The notes under the pieces were generated by a model that saw only the letters and a list, made by a program, of their open reading frames with translations, searched no databases and was not told the DNA's origin. Position numbers and translations under genes: made by a program. Shown here piece after piece: positions 43,770 through 53,510 of a DNA stretch of 64,000 nt. Numbering within the stretch: the stretch's first letter is position 1; every line of letters starts with the position of its first letter. Source of the stretch: an uncultured Bacteroidales bacterium (lineage in GTDB: Bacteria > Bacteroidota > Bacteroidia > Bacteroidales > Bacteroidaceae); the NCBI GenBank assembly GCA_902779085.1, contig CACYZY010000001.1, positions 186,001 to 250,000 on the forward strand, given 5' to 3'.

Positions 43770-43784
43770 TGGCATTCCTTGTGA

Positions 43785-45278
43785 TTACTCTTTTTTCTTT
43801 TTAGAGAATATTCGTAATACTTTGGGCGTGTGAATTTTCATCTTTGGCTTAATTTTCATTTTCTGCATTTCTCCAGTGTCTTCAAAGGTGAAAGAAAGTG
43901 AGGTGTCAGCTACTTTGCCATTCATCATTAGATTGCCTTCGGCAATGGCACCATCACTAATAATGCCCACATCAATATTTTTCACTTTTATTTTCTTGTA
44001 GTTTGCTTCTTTCACCTTGGCTTCTACTGCTCCAATAGGCAGTTTGCCTCCTTTCCTTGCTCTCATTTTGGCAGTACGCTCTTTAGAAATGTCAAACTCA
44101 AAAGACGCGTTAGCAGCTATCTTGCCTATATCCTTCATGTCCATTACCTTACCTAACTCCAAATCGGAGGTGTTGACTCTACCAGATATATATTTGGTGC
44201 TGTCATTGAGAGTGAGGTCGCTCAGGTTGAGTTGCCCGACAGCAGTATAGATCCTGCCAGAGAATACTTCACGCTTGCGTAATACACTGAAGTCTCCCTT
44301 GTAGTGAATGTCACCTAGCCTGTTAAGTTGAGGCATCATATATTTTTTTACTACGAACTGATTAATAATTTCATGCTTTATACCACTCTTTGCCAGCATT
44401 TCGTCTACATGAAAACTGATATTAAGCAAATATTTATTCCGCAGGTTCTCTATGCCTCCATTAGCATTGATGTGTAATCGACTATCTTCATTTTCAACCT
44501 CAATATCATTGAACTGCATGGTATCTGCATCTCCTTCTACCATTACACTTAATTTTAAAGGCATGGTAAATTGTGCCAGTGCTTTAGTGAATAGTTGTGA
44601 GATATCTTGCAGAATAACATGAGCAGTCAGTGGTTCTGTTGTGTAATAGCTTAACGATATTCCTTTCTTTTTGCTGGGAAGCCATAAATACAATCCTGGT
44701 ATATTAATAATAGTGTTCTTTTGTTGAATCATGGCATTTCGAACATGAATCTGCTGAAGGTCTGTGGTGGCATCCAAGTGCAGGTCATTTATGAAAAAGC
44801 CAGAAATAGAGTCTGTGGCATTAAGATGAATGATGGAGGCTGAAATAGAATCTTTATCGATATAATGCACCTGTATTTGAGCATCTGCTATGAAATCTAA
44901 GTGCCCCGCATCGAACCAACCTCGTTTGGGTTTGTTTGTGTTTTTCCTAGGCATGTGGTTGTCTGTGCGGAAACGCAGTCCGTTGATGTCAACTCGCTTG
45001 CCTTTGAGTTTTAGTTCCTCTATGCCCACGAACGTATCATTTTTCTTACCTTTAGGTAGCTCAATTTCTACCCCTTGCAGGTTGGCACTGATAGTAAAGA
45101 TATTAATACTGATATGTTCTGCTTTAACAGGCATTTGCAACTTCTCTGACAGTAGGTGTGTGGCATATTTTAATGCTTTGTTCTGCACATAGTCTGTGTT
45201 GACAGCTATCAATGCTACCAACAGCAGTATGATGATCACACCAATTAATCCGCCTATTATTTTGAGCAATGTTTTCAT
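43785..45278 (-). CDS. AsmA-like envelope protein
   Basis: A 497-residue protein with a single N-terminal membrane segment (IIGGLIGVIIILLLVALIAV) followed by repeated beta-strand patterns (EHISINIFTISANLQGVEI, DLTLNDSTKYISGRVNTSDL, VEAKVKEANYKKIKVKNIDVG) typical of AsmA-type, lipid-bridge-like proteins. Such proteins are linked to outer-membrane lipid homeostasis. The very C-terminus is basic (LRIFSKKKKE). It is convergent with the DUF4230 gene. Confidence 0.8.
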   Translation of the reverse strand: MKTLLKIIGGLIGVIIILLLVALIAVNTDYVQNKALKYATHLLSEKLQMPVKAEHISINIFTISANLQGVEIELPKGKKNDTFVGIEELKLKGKRVDINGLRFRTDNHMPRKNTNKPKRGWFDAGHLDFIADAQIQVHYIDKDSISASIIHLNATDSISGFFINDLHLDATTDLQQIHVRNAMIQQKNTIINIPGLYLWLPSKKKGISLSYYTTEPLTAHVILQDISQLFTKALAQFTMPLKLSVMVEGDADTMQFNDIEVENEDSRLHINANGGIENLRNKYLLNISFHVDEMLAKSGIKHEIINQFVVKKYMMPQLNRLGDIHYKGDFSVLRKREVFSGRIYTAVGQLNLSDLTLNDSTKYISGRVNTSDLELGKVMDMKDIGKIAANASFEFDISKERTAKMRARKGGKLPIGAVEAKVKEANYKKIKVKNIDVGIISDGAIAEGNLMMNGKVADTSLSFTFEDTGEMQKMKIKPKMKIHTPKVLRIFSKKKKE

Positions 45279-45331
45279 GAAGCTCTTTTATTTTTATGCG
45301 CTAAGATAATGCTTTTTCACGGTTTTCTTAA

Positions 45332-45339
45332 TATCTTTG
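45332..45339 (+). promoter_or_regulatory. Putative -7 box for the sugar porter gene
   Basis: TATCTTTG, 32 bases before the ATG at 45372; no clear -33 TTG. Confidence 0.45.
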
Positions 45340-45371
45340 CAAATAAATATCAAAATTAAGATAAATATTAT

Positions 45372-46847
45372 ATGATTCAACAGCAACAAGGCAGCAAAGT
45401 CTATTTGTTCTCCATCGTTTTGGTGGCGGTTTTGGGAGGTTTGCTTTTTGGTTATGATACCGCAGTGATATCTGGTGCAGAAAAGGGCTTGCAAGCCTTC
45501 TTCCTGAGTGCGGGGGACTTCGTGTACACTGACAGTTGGCATGGTTTTACTTGTGCCAGCGCCCTGATAGGCTGTGTTATCGGTAGCGCTTTATCGGGTT
45601 GGATGGCTTCTTCATTAGGCCGCAAGCTTTCGTTGTTCGTGGCAGGTTTGTTATTCTTTGCATCGGCATTGGGTTCTATGAATCCCGAATTCCTGTTTTT
45701 CCCACATGGTGAAGCTTCGATGAGTCTGCTGGTGGTGTTCAATATCTATCGTGTCATTGGCGGTATTGGCGTGGGACTGGCTTCTGCCATTTGCCCTATG
45801 TATATTGGTGAAGTAGCGCCATCGGGCATTCGAGGGATGTTAGTGTCTTGGAACCAGTTTGCTATCATCTTTGGTCAGCTTGTAGTCTATTTTGTCAATT
45901 TCATGATATTGGGACAACATACTAATCCTATTATTGAGTCGATAGGTGAGGGTATCAATGCAGTGGCGCCAGGCAGCGATCCTTGGACCATTGAAACCGG
46001 TTGGCGATATATGTTTGGTAGTGAAGCTGTGCCTGCAGGACTATTTGCTTTGCTAATTTGTCTTGTGCCAGAGACACCTCGTTACTTGGTAATGATAGGT
46101 GACGATGCTAAGGCACAACGTATTCTGGAGCGTATTAATGGCATTTCTGTGGCACAAGAGATCTTACGTGATATCAAGGATACAATAACAGAAAAGACAG
46201 AAAAACTGTTTTCATATGGTTTCTTGTGCATCTTCATAGGAATTATGCTCAGTGTTTTCCAACAGACCGTAGGTATTAATGCCGTGCTGTATTATGCGCC
46301 CCGTATCTTTAGCGATATGGGCACTGAGAGTCCGATGGTACAAACCGTTATCATGGGTGTAGTGAATATACTCTTCACCCTTGTCGCAGTGTTTACTGTT
46401 GAGAAGTGGGGCCGTAAGCCTTTGCTTATTAGTGGCTCTATCGGTATGGCGATTGGCGCATTTGGTGTGGCACTCACTTTCGGTAAGGCTGGTTTGGAAA
46501 TTATTACGATGTTGAGCATCATGGTATATAGCGCTTCGTTTATGATGTCATGGGGACCTATCTGTTGGGTACTTATTGCCGAAATATTCCCTAATACTAT
46601 TCGTGGCAAGGCGGTGGCTATTGCTGTAGCTTTCCAATGGATATTCAACTGGATAGTTAGCTCTTCATTTGTGCCAATGTTCAACATGCGAATGGGTGAT
46701 GATGCTAATTTCGGTCATTGGTTTACCTATGGTCTCTATGGTACCATCTGTGTTATTGCTGCCGTATTTGTTTGGAGACTTGTCCCAGAAACTAAAGGTA
46801 AGACTTTGGAAGATATGAACAAGATGTGGCGTGAAAGAGGTGAGTAA
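45372..46847 (+). CDS. Sugar porter family MFS transporter (xylose/glucose-H+ symporter-like)
   Basis: A 491-residue transporter of the XylE/GLUT sugar-porter family with twelve membrane segments. Diagnostic motifs: LGGLLFGYDTAVISGAEKG in segment one, the long loop with GRKLSLFVAG, PETPRYLVM in the middle, and the terminal PETKGKTLEDM, shared by all sugar porters. The substrate is xylose or glucose by family; no sugar kinase or isomerase neighbours it. It starts its own unit; NhaD follows with its own promoter. Confidence 0.94.
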   Translation: MIQQQQGSKVYLFSIVLVAVLGGLLFGYDTAVISGAEKGLQAFFLSAGDFVYTDSWHGFTCASALIGCVIGSALSGWMASSLGRKLSLFVAGLLFFASALGSMNPEFLFFPHGEASMSLLVVFNIYRVIGGIGVGLASAICPMYIGEVAPSGIRGMLVSWNQFAIIFGQLVVYFVNFMILGQHTNPIIESIGEGINAVAPGSDPWTIETGWRYMFGSEAVPAGLFALLICLVPETPRYLVMIGDDAKAQRILERINGISVAQEILRDIKDTITEKTEKLFSYGFLCIFIGIMLSVFQQTVGINAVLYYAPRIFSDMGTESPMVQTVIMGVVNILFTLVAVFTVEKWGRKPLLISGSIGMAIGAFGVALTFGKAGLEIITMLSIMVYSASFMMSWGPICWVLIAEIFPNTIRGKAVAIAVAFQWIFNWIVSSSFVPMFNMRMGDDANFGHWFTYGLYGTICVIAAVFVWRLVPETKGKTLEDMNKMWRERGE

Positions 46848-46865
46848 CCGTTTTTGACGTTTTTG

Positions 46866-46897
46866 TTTGCAGAATTGTGGCTTTTACACTATCTTTG
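46866..46897 (+). promoter_or_regulatory. Promoter of nhaD
   Basis: TTTG (46866-46869), 20 bases, TATCTTTG (46890-46897), 23 bases before the ATG at 46921. Both boxes match the consensus. Confidence 0.8.
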
Positions 46898-46920
46898 TCA
46901 TCTGTGTAAATATTTATAAT

Positions 46921-48273
46921 ATGTCATTTGCGTTTTATTTGATCATTTGTGTGTTTGTCTTTGGATACCTTTGCATTGCCTTAGAGTATCCGTTGAAAAT
47001 TAACAAGGCTGCTACAGCATTGCTGATGTGTGCCGTGTTGTGGACCATATTCGCCATGTCGGGTGTGAATGCTATGACACCTACCTTTGCGCAAGGCTTA
47101 GCGGCTGCTGATAGTTTCCACGATTTCCTTTCTACCAATATAATACACCATTTGGGAGAAACGGGAGAAACCGTGTTCTTCCTCTTGGGCGCTATGACCA
47201 TTGTTGAAGTGGTGGATCGTTGGGGTGGTTTCCGTGTTATAACCGACCGTATTAAAGCGACCTCGAAAGTGGAACTGTTGTGGATATTGGGTGTGTTAGC
47301 ATTCTGCCTGTCTGCCATTCTTGATAACCTTACCACCACAATCATGATGTGTACGCTGCTTAACAAGATTATTCCTGTTAGGCACGACCGGTGGTTCTTT
47401 GCCAGTATGATTGTTATCGCTGCTAATGCCGGTGGTGCTTGGACACCTATTGGTGACGTTACCACTATTATGCTGTGGATTGCAGGCAAGGTTAGTGCTT
47501 TGAATATTATGCAGATGACAGTGCTGCCAAGCATCGTAAGTATTTTGGTTCCTTTTGCTATCCTTTCATATACTTTGCGTGGTGGCCATATCGAGGCACC
47601 TACGAATGATGAGGTGGATGACAGTCCTGCATCACGCGTGCCTGCACATCAGCGTATGATTGTGCTTTGCTTAGGTGTGGGTGTACTTATTTGTGTTCCT
47701 ATTTTTAAGAGCATCACCCACTTGCCTCCATACATTGGTATCCTTGGAGCTTTAGGCCTCGTATGGATGGTAACGGAGTTGATGCGTCCTAAAGATCCTG
47801 CGGAACAGAACTATCACTCTTTGAAATTGTCTCATATCTTGCGCCGAGTAGATTTGTCGAGTATCATCTTCTTCTTGGGTATCTTGATGGCTGTAGGTGT
47901 GCTGCAGGTTTGCGGTCATTTGTCTATGTTGGCCAACAGTCTTGATCATATTGCTTTGGCGGAACCTTATAAGTACTTTACCATTGATACTATTATCGGT
48001 GTACTTTCAAGTATTGTGGATAATGTTCCTTTGGTGGCTGGTACTATGGGTATGTATGACTTCCCAATCGACCATTACTTCTGGGAGATGTTGGCTTACT
48101 GCGCTGGTACTGGTGGTAGTATCCTGATTATTGGTTCTGCTGCTGGTGTAGCTGCCATGGGTATTGAGAAGATTGACTTTATCTGGTACTTTAAGCATAT
48201 CACTTGGATTGCCCTTATAGGTTACCTGGCTGGTGCATTGTGTTACATTGGACAATACATGGTGATTCATTAA
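46921..48273 (+). CDS. nhaD: Sodium/proton antiporter NhaD
   Basis: A 450-residue polytopic antiporter of the IT superfamily that exports sodium (or lithium) for protons. The conserved core is seen: NIIHHLGETGETVFFLLGAMTIVEVVD, LSAILDNLTTTIMMCTLL with charged residues in the membrane, NAGGAWTPIGDVTT, and the mirror half SSIVDNVPLVAGTMGMYD and TGGSILIIGSAAGVAAMG. The ATG at 46921 was chosen because upstream codons overlap the promoter. It ends with an intrinsic terminator. Confidence 0.95.
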   Translation: MSFAFYLIICVFVFGYLCIALEYPLKINKAATALLMCAVLWTIFAMSGVNAMTPTFAQGLAAADSFHDFLSTNIIHHLGETGETVFFLLGAMTIVEVVDRWGGFRVITDRIKATSKVELLWILGVLAFCLSAILDNLTTTIMMCTLLNKIIPVRHDRWFFASMIVIAANAGGAWTPIGDVTTIMLWIAGKVSALNIMQMTVLPSIVSILVPFAILSYTLRGGHIEAPTNDEVDDSPASRVPAHQRMIVLCLGVGVLICVPIFKSITHLPPYIGILGALGLVWMVTELMRPKDPAEQNYHSLKLSHILRRVDLSSIIFFLGILMAVGVLQVCGHLSMLANSLDHIALAEPYKYFTIDTIIGVLSSIVDNVPLVAGTMGMYDFPIDHYFWEMLAYCAGTGGSILIIGSAAGVAAMGIEKIDFIWYFKHITWIALIGYLAGALCYIGQYMVIH

Positions 48274-48280
48274 ACAAATA

Positions 48281-48312
48281 ATCCCCACCAATTCGGTGGG
48301 GATTCCTTTTTT
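48281..48312 (+). terminator. Intrinsic terminator after nhaD
   Basis: A perfect 9-base stem (48281-48289 with 48295-48303), five-base loop, followed by TTTTTT (48307-48312). It lies between nhaD and the convergent glgB gene. Confidence 0.9.
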
Positions 48313-48334
48313 CATTTATAGTTGTTAGATTATT

Positions 48335-50344
48335 CTATCTAACTCTTCTTAATACCATGGCAGAGCGTGCTGGCACATACAAAAGCAACCAGCCTTTGTG
48401 TTGCTTCTTGTATAGCTTATCAGGCATTGTGAAGTGCTGGATGCTGTCATTGTTCAGCCCATTGCCTCCAAATGCCTTGCTGTCCGTATTCAATACTACT
48501 TCATAACTGCCCTCTGGTACCAAGAACCCATAATCGGTAAAGGAACGTGAAGGGTTGAAGTTAAATACAAACACCAAGTCGTCACGCTTGTAGGCCAATA
48601 TCTGGTCGCCATCGTTGTGCCAAATCTCTTGCACTTTAGTCTTCTGGAATCGCTTCACACTCTTGATGACGCTGAGCATGGCCTGGTCGAAGTCACCCAG
48701 ATAATGATAGCACAGGTTCTTGTTATCTACCAAATCCCACTGACGGCGTGCATATTTATGGCTCCATCCGTTACCCTCACGAGGGAAGTCTATCCATTCG
48801 GGGTGACCAAACTCATTGCCCATGAAATTTAGATAACCTCCATTGATAGTGGATGCCGTGAGCAGACGAATCATCTTGTGCAGGGCGATACCACGATGCA
48901 CGGTATAGTTCTCGTCCCCTTTCTGGAAGTGCCAGTACATGTCGGCATCAATTAATCGGAAGATGATGGTCTTGTCGCCGACCAGTGCTTGGTCGTGGCT
49001 CTCAGCATAGCTGATGGTCTTCTCATCCTCACGACGGTTGGTCACCTCCCAAAACATGCTGCTGGGTTTCCAATCTTCGTCAATCTTTTCCTTGATGGTC
49101 TTAATCCAGTAGTCTGGAATATTCATTGCCATACGATAGTCGAATCCATAACCACCATCTTCGATAGGTGCTGCTAATCCGGGCATGCCCGAAACCTCCT
49201 CGGCAATGGTGATGGCATGTGGGTTTACTTGATGAATCAAGCGGTTCGCCAGAGTGAGGTAGCAGATGGCATTGTCGTCCTCATGGCCGTTGAAATAATC
49301 GCCATAGCCCATGAAGGCTTCGCCAAGACCATGACTGTAATAGAGCATGGAAGTAACACCATCGAAACGGAAACCGTCAAACTTGAATTCTTCTAACCAA
49401 TACTTACAATTGGAGAGTAGAAAGTGCAGTACGTTATCCTTGCCATAATCGAAGCATAGCGAGTCCCATGCAGGGTGTTCATGGCGGCCGCCTGGATAGA
49501 AGTATTGGTTGGGGTCACCAGCAAAGTTGCCCAAGCCTTCTACTTCGTTCTTAACAGCATGTGAATGGACAATATCCATGATGACAGCAATACCCATCTG
49601 GTGTGCCGTGTCAATTAACTCTTTCAATTCATCTGGCGTTCCAAAGCGGGAAGATGGTGCAAAGAAACTGGATACGTGATAACCAAAACTACCATAATAG
49701 GGGTGTTCCTGAATGGCCATGATCTGTATGCAGTTGTAGCCGTCTTTTGCCACGCGAGGCAGTACGTTGTCTTTGAACTCGCGATAGGTGCCCACCTTTT
49801 CTTCTTTCTGGCTCATACCCACATGGCATTCGTAGATAAGCAATGGGTTAATATCGGGTTTGAACTTCTTAACCTTTGCCTGATAAGGCTCTGCCGGATC
49901 CCATACCTGTGCACTGAAAATTTTAGTATAGTCATCTTGCACCACACGAGTAGCCCACGCAGGGATACGTTCACCTTCCCCTCCATTCCACTTTACCTTT
50001 AATTTAAAAAGGTCTTCATGGTGAAGAGCATTCAAGGGTAGTTTGATTTCCCAGTTGCCATCTTTTTTAGGTTGCATAGCGAATTTTGGATTTTCTTGCC
50101 AACCATTGAAAGTGCCTATCACAAAAATCTCTGTAGCATTCGGCGCCCATTCGCGCAGCACCCAGTTCTTCTCTGTTTTGTGCAAACCAAAATAAAGGTG
50201 CCCATCGGCAAAGTCAGCTAAGGTTTTTCTACCATTTTTCGTCAGTTGCTTTTCCTTGTACAAGAAATGCTCATGTCGTCCGTTAATGGCGTCAGTGTAT
50301 GGCTCCAACCACGGGTCGTTCTTAATCAAGTTCAAGGTTTTCAT
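48335..50344 (-). CDS. glgB: 1,4-alpha-glucan branching enzyme
   Basis: A 669-residue GH13 enzyme that adds alpha-1,6 branches to glycogen. A CBM48 domain (residues 40-140, LREWAPNATEIFVIGTFNGW) precedes the (beta/alpha)8 barrel: DIVHSHAVKN, FRFDGVTSM with the catalytic Asp (328), ITIAEEVSGMP with the catalytic Glu (382) and SYAESHDQALVGD. The overall form resembles the eukaryotic-type branching enzymes that Prevotella and Bacteroides use. It is the second gene after DUF2461 with a gap of 14 bases. Confidence 0.96.
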   Translation of the reverse strand: MKTLNLIKNDPWLEPYTDAINGRHEHFLYKEKQLTKNGRKTLADFADGHLYFGLHKTEKNWVLREWAPNATEIFVIGTFNGWQENPKFAMQPKKDGNWEIKLPLNALHHEDLFKLKVKWNGGEGERIPAWATRVVQDDYTKIFSAQVWDPAEPYQAKVKKFKPDINPLLIYECHVGMSQKEEKVGTYREFKDNVLPRVAKDGYNCIQIMAIQEHPYYGSFGYHVSSFFAPSSRFGTPDELKELIDTAHQMGIAVIMDIVHSHAVKNEVEGLGNFAGDPNQYFYPGGRHEHPAWDSLCFDYGKDNVLHFLLSNCKYWLEEFKFDGFRFDGVTSMLYYSHGLGEAFMGYGDYFNGHEDDNAICYLTLANRLIHQVNPHAITIAEEVSGMPGLAAPIEDGGYGFDYRMAMNIPDYWIKTIKEKIDEDWKPSSMFWEVTNRREDEKTISYAESHDQALVGDKTIIFRLIDADMYWHFQKGDENYTVHRGIALHKMIRLLTASTINGGYLNFMGNEFGHPEWIDFPREGNGWSHKYARRQWDLVDNKNLCYHYLGDFDQAMLSVIKSVKRFQKTKVQEIWHNDGDQILAYKRDDLVFVFNFNPSRSFTDYGFLVPEGSYEVVLNTDSKAFGGNGLNNDSIQHFTMPDKLYKKQHKGWLLLYVPARSAMVLRRVR

Positions 50345-50358
50345 ATAAGTATTCAGTA

Positions 50359-51033
50359 TTAGTTATTTCTTATAAAGTCATCCACAGTATAGTTCAGAAA
50401 GTCAAGGAATGGTTTCGATGTCTTTGCTAAATCTACAAGAACATCCACATAGTCGGGTTGAGTAAAGAAATCGTCATCAAGATGATGCCATACACTGAAA
50501 TCCTTGGGTTTCAGTAACTCCATATAGGGGAAATCTTTTGGGAAACCCTTGGGGTTTACTTTCAACCTATCCTCACCAATAGTTGGAAAGTATTTCTTGA
50601 ATTTCTTGTTCTCAATAATCTTGCGGTATTCATCTATGCTGTCAAAGATGGAATAGCGTATTTCTTGCAGTTGCTTAGGGGTAAGCCCGTAGGTACCTCC
50701 GGCATAGAAACAACCTTCTGGTTCTATATGGAAGTAATAACCGCAATGAAGTGACTTCTTGCCTTTAGCTGATAGGAAGCCACCCATGTGGGTCTTATAG
50801 GGACTCTTGTCTAGTGAGAACCTAACGTCGCGATAGATACGCCATGTACAATCTTTAGGTTGAAGATGTCTGATGGTAGGATCAAACTCACTGACGCGAG
50901 AAATGAGGATTGTCAATAGCTTATCAAATTCCTGTGAGGCAGCTTGGTAAAGTGACTTATGCTCGTGAAACCACTCGCGCTCATTGTGTGCAGACAACTG
51001 TCTGAGAAAATCGAATATCAGTTGTACATCCAT
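50359..51033 (-). CDS. DUF2461 family protein (TIGR02453)
   Basis: A 224-residue cytoplasmic protein. Typical elements are LIFDFLRQLSAHNEREWFHEHKSLYQAA, DCTWRIYRDVRFSLDKSPYKTHMGGFLSA, GGYYFHIEPEGCFYAGGTY-like and PKGFPKDFPYMELLKPKDFSV. The family function is unknown. It is the first gene of a two-gene unit with glgB and has a good promoter. Confidence 0.92.
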   Translation of the reverse strand: MDVQLIFDFLRQLSAHNEREWFHEHKSLYQAASQEFDKLLTILISRVSEFDPTIRHLQPKDCTWRIYRDVRFSLDKSPYKTHMGGFLSAKGKKSLHCGYYFHIEPEGCFYAGGTYGLTPKQLQEIRYSIFDSIDEYRKIIENKKFKKYFPTIGEDRLKVNPKGFPKDFPYMELLKPKDFSVWHHLDDDFFTQPDYVDVLVDLAKTSKPFLDFLNYTVDDFIRNN

Positions 51034-51063
51034 TTCATTTTAGAAATAAAACCTCCTATCTCG

Positions 51064-51095
51064 CAAAGATAATAATTAAGATTGACAATGGCAAA
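51064..51095 (-). promoter_or_regulatory. Promoter of the DUF2461-glgB operon
   Basis: Minus strand: TTTG (51092-51095), 20 bases, TATCTTTG (51064-51071), 30 bases before the ATG at 51033. Confidence 0.78.
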
Positions 51096-51137
51096 TCATT
51101 AATGAAGTATTATGGTAGCAAGAATAGTTGAACTAAA

Positions 51138-53495
51138 TTAGTGTGCTGGCTTTGAAAGCGAATATGGCTTATCAGTCAAAGCGAGACCACGCTTCTTGTT
51201 AGGCTTTGGTCCCATATCAAACTCGATGGTGCATTCCTCGGTGAGTTGACTATGGGTGATATACAACTTGGAGTAAGGCTGACCATTAATGCGTACACGT
51301 TGCACATAGCGGTTCTTGTCACTTACCTTGGGCGCTTTAATCTCAACCGTATGTCCATTCTCAAGTGTCACCTTCATATAAGGTAAGTAGGGGGCACCTA
51401 AAACATATTGGTCAGTGCCTGGAGCAACAGGATAGAAGCCCATAGAAGAGAAAATGTACCACGCTGACATCTGTCCGCAATCATCATTGCCACCCAAACC
51501 CCGGATATTGTTGCGATACATTTTGTTTAAAATGGTGCGTAACCACTCTTGAGTTTTCCAAGGTGTAGAAGACCAAGCATAGAGGTAAGGAACATGGTGA
51601 GAAGGTTCATTGCCATGAACATAACCACCTACCAGACATTCAACTGTAATATCTTCGTTGTCAACATAATATTTTTCAGGTAAATCCATAACAAATAGGC
51701 GGTTCAGCTTGTCGAGGAAGACCTGTTCTCCTCCCATGCATTGTATAAGACCATAAACATCGTGAGGAACGTGAAAAGAAAAATTCCACGAATTACCCTC
51801 GATGAACCCCTCTCCATAAGTTTGATAGGGGTCGAGGTCTTTTTTGAAATCACCATTTAGATAGCGAGGGGATGTAAAACCAATAGATGGGTCATAGGCG
51901 TTTCGATAGTAAAGTGCCCGTTTCATGAATGTAGAAGCTACCTGTTCATTGCCTATAGCCTTTGCTGCTGCATAGATAGTCCAGTCGTCGAAACTATATT
52001 CCAAAGTATTAGAGGCAGCAGTATCATCTGTATCAAAAGGAGCATATCCCAGCCGTATATAATCTGTCAAACTTGGGAAAAAAGGATTGGTAGCAGTTTT
52101 CACCATAGCATCCAAAGCCTCCTCTTTTTCAATGTCTGCACCTTTTACGAGGGCATCTGCTAGCACAGTCACGGCATGATAGCCTGTCATGCACCAACCT
52201 TCATTACCCATCAAACTCCACACTGGCAACATGCCTAAAGCCTGTTGTTGTTGATGGTGTATCATGGATTTCACCATATTAGTGTTACGTGAAGGTTTTA
52301 GTAAACCCAATAGTGGATGTTCTGCCCTATATGTATCCCATATTGAGAATACGGTATAGTTGTCAAAATTATCGGCACTGTGGATATTGCCGTCCACTCC
52401 ACGATATTGACGATCCACATCCATATAGATGGAAGGATTAATCATTGTATGATAGAGTGAGGTGTAAAGCATGGCTTTCTGATCATTTGTGCCGTTGCAA
52501 TCAATAACTGAAAGCTCTCTATTCCATGAATTACGTGTTTCTTGACAGATTGCCTCAAACGACTTCCCTGCAACCTCGGCTTGAAGATTTTTTATAGCAC
52601 CCTCAGTTGAAACTGCAGAAAGAGCCACCTTAACCACAAGCTCTGAAGTTGTTCTCTTCAGGGCAGCGTTTGACCCTTCAAAGTTGAAATATGCTACCAT
52701 ATTGCGTCCAGCCATATCGGGGAAGTTGTGATATCGGTCAAACTTACGCCAAAAACCAACATATTTCTCTGGCTTCCTGTCTTGATAACCATAGCTACTA
52801 ATGGGTTTGGAAAAAGAAATGGCAAAATAGGTGTAATTTGTCCTTGCCCAGCCATCTGTTAATCGCAAGCCTGTGAGGAGGGTGTCATTTTCTACACGAA
52901 GTGTGGACCATAGCACCTTGCCATCGTAATTGTATAGTCCGTGTAGTAGGTCGAGTATGATACGTTGATCTGCACCTTCAGGAAAGGTGTATTTGTGTAC
53001 ACCCACACGCTGGGTGGCTGTCAGTTGAACCTTAACACCTGTATCATCCAAAGTAACGGAATAATAACCTGGAGAAGCTTGTTCGTTTTCATGCGAGAAC
53101 CTTTGACGATAGCCACTATCAGGATCATCCTTTGTGCCAGGATTAAGTTGTAGTGCACCGGTTTGCGGCATAATGAGTAAGTCGCCTAGATCGGAATGGC
53201 CAGTACCACTTAGGTGGGTATGACTGAACCCAACGATAGTATTATCGGTGTGCTGATAACCAGCACAATACTCATATACCTTGCCTTGATATACTCCGTT
53301 GATATTGTGTGGAATGGTGTCAGTGTCAGGGCTGAGTTGTATAATGCCAAAAGGAGCGCATGCCCCTGGAAATGTATGTCCCATGCCCTCAGTGCCAATC
53401 ATAGGATTTACATAAGATACTTTATCGGAAATCTCTTCTGCCTTTGAGAGTATAGGCAAGACTATAATAAATGCTAATAAAATGATCTTCTTCAT
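51138..53495 (-). CDS. GH92 alpha-mannosidase
   Basis: A 785-residue exported exo-acting glycosidase that removes alpha-1,2 (or other) mannose from glycans. A signal peptide (KKIILLAFIIVLPILSKA) is followed by the GH92 beta-sandwich and (alpha/alpha)6 barrel. Conserved elements: VNPMIGTEGMGHTFPGACAPFG, FSHTHLSGTGHSDLGDLL, SIWDTYRAEHPLL, TLEYSFDDW and RGLGGNDDCGQMSAWYIFSSM, the segments that hold the acid and base residues and the calcium site. Linked to the GH5 enzyme upstream by 15 bases, which suggests joint breakdown of a mannose- or glucose-containing glycan. Confidence 0.95.
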   Translation of the reverse strand: MKKIILLAFIIVLPILSKAEEISDKVSYVNPMIGTEGMGHTFPGACAPFGIIQLSPDTDTIPHNINGVYQGKVYEYCAGYQHTDNTIVGFSHTHLSGTGHSDLGDLLIMPQTGALQLNPGTKDDPDSGYRQRFSHENEQASPGYYSVTLDDTGVKVQLTATQRVGVHKYTFPEGADQRIILDLLHGLYNYDGKVLWSTLRVENDTLLTGLRLTDGWARTNYTYFAISFSKPISSYGYQDRKPEKYVGFWRKFDRYHNFPDMAGRNMVAYFNFEGSNAALKRTTSELVVKVALSAVSTEGAIKNLQAEVAGKSFEAICQETRNSWNRELSVIDCNGTNDQKAMLYTSLYHTMINPSIYMDVDRQYRGVDGNIHSADNFDNYTVFSIWDTYRAEHPLLGLLKPSRNTNMVKSMIHHQQQQALGMLPVWSLMGNEGWCMTGYHAVTVLADALVKGADIEKEEALDAMVKTATNPFFPSLTDYIRLGYAPFDTDDTAASNTLEYSFDDWTIYAAAKAIGNEQVASTFMKRALYYRNAYDPSIGFTSPRYLNGDFKKDLDPYQTYGEGFIEGNSWNFSFHVPHDVYGLIQCMGGEQVFLDKLNRLFVMDLPEKYYVDNEDITVECLVGGYVHGNEPSHHVPYLYAWSSTPWKTQEWLRTILNKMYRNNIRGLGGNDDCGQMSAWYIFSSMGFYPVAPGTDQYVLGAPYLPYMKVTLENGHTVEIKAPKVSDKNRYVQRVRINGQPYSKLYITHSQLTEECTIEFDMGPKPNKKRGLALTDKPYSLSKPAH

Positions 53496-53510
53496 GATGT
53501 TGTATTGAGT

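Noticed and set aside
46935-47534. 199-codon open frame on the minus strand
   Set aside because: It is antisense to nhaD, whose protein shows clear conserved motifs; the frame reflects codon bias.
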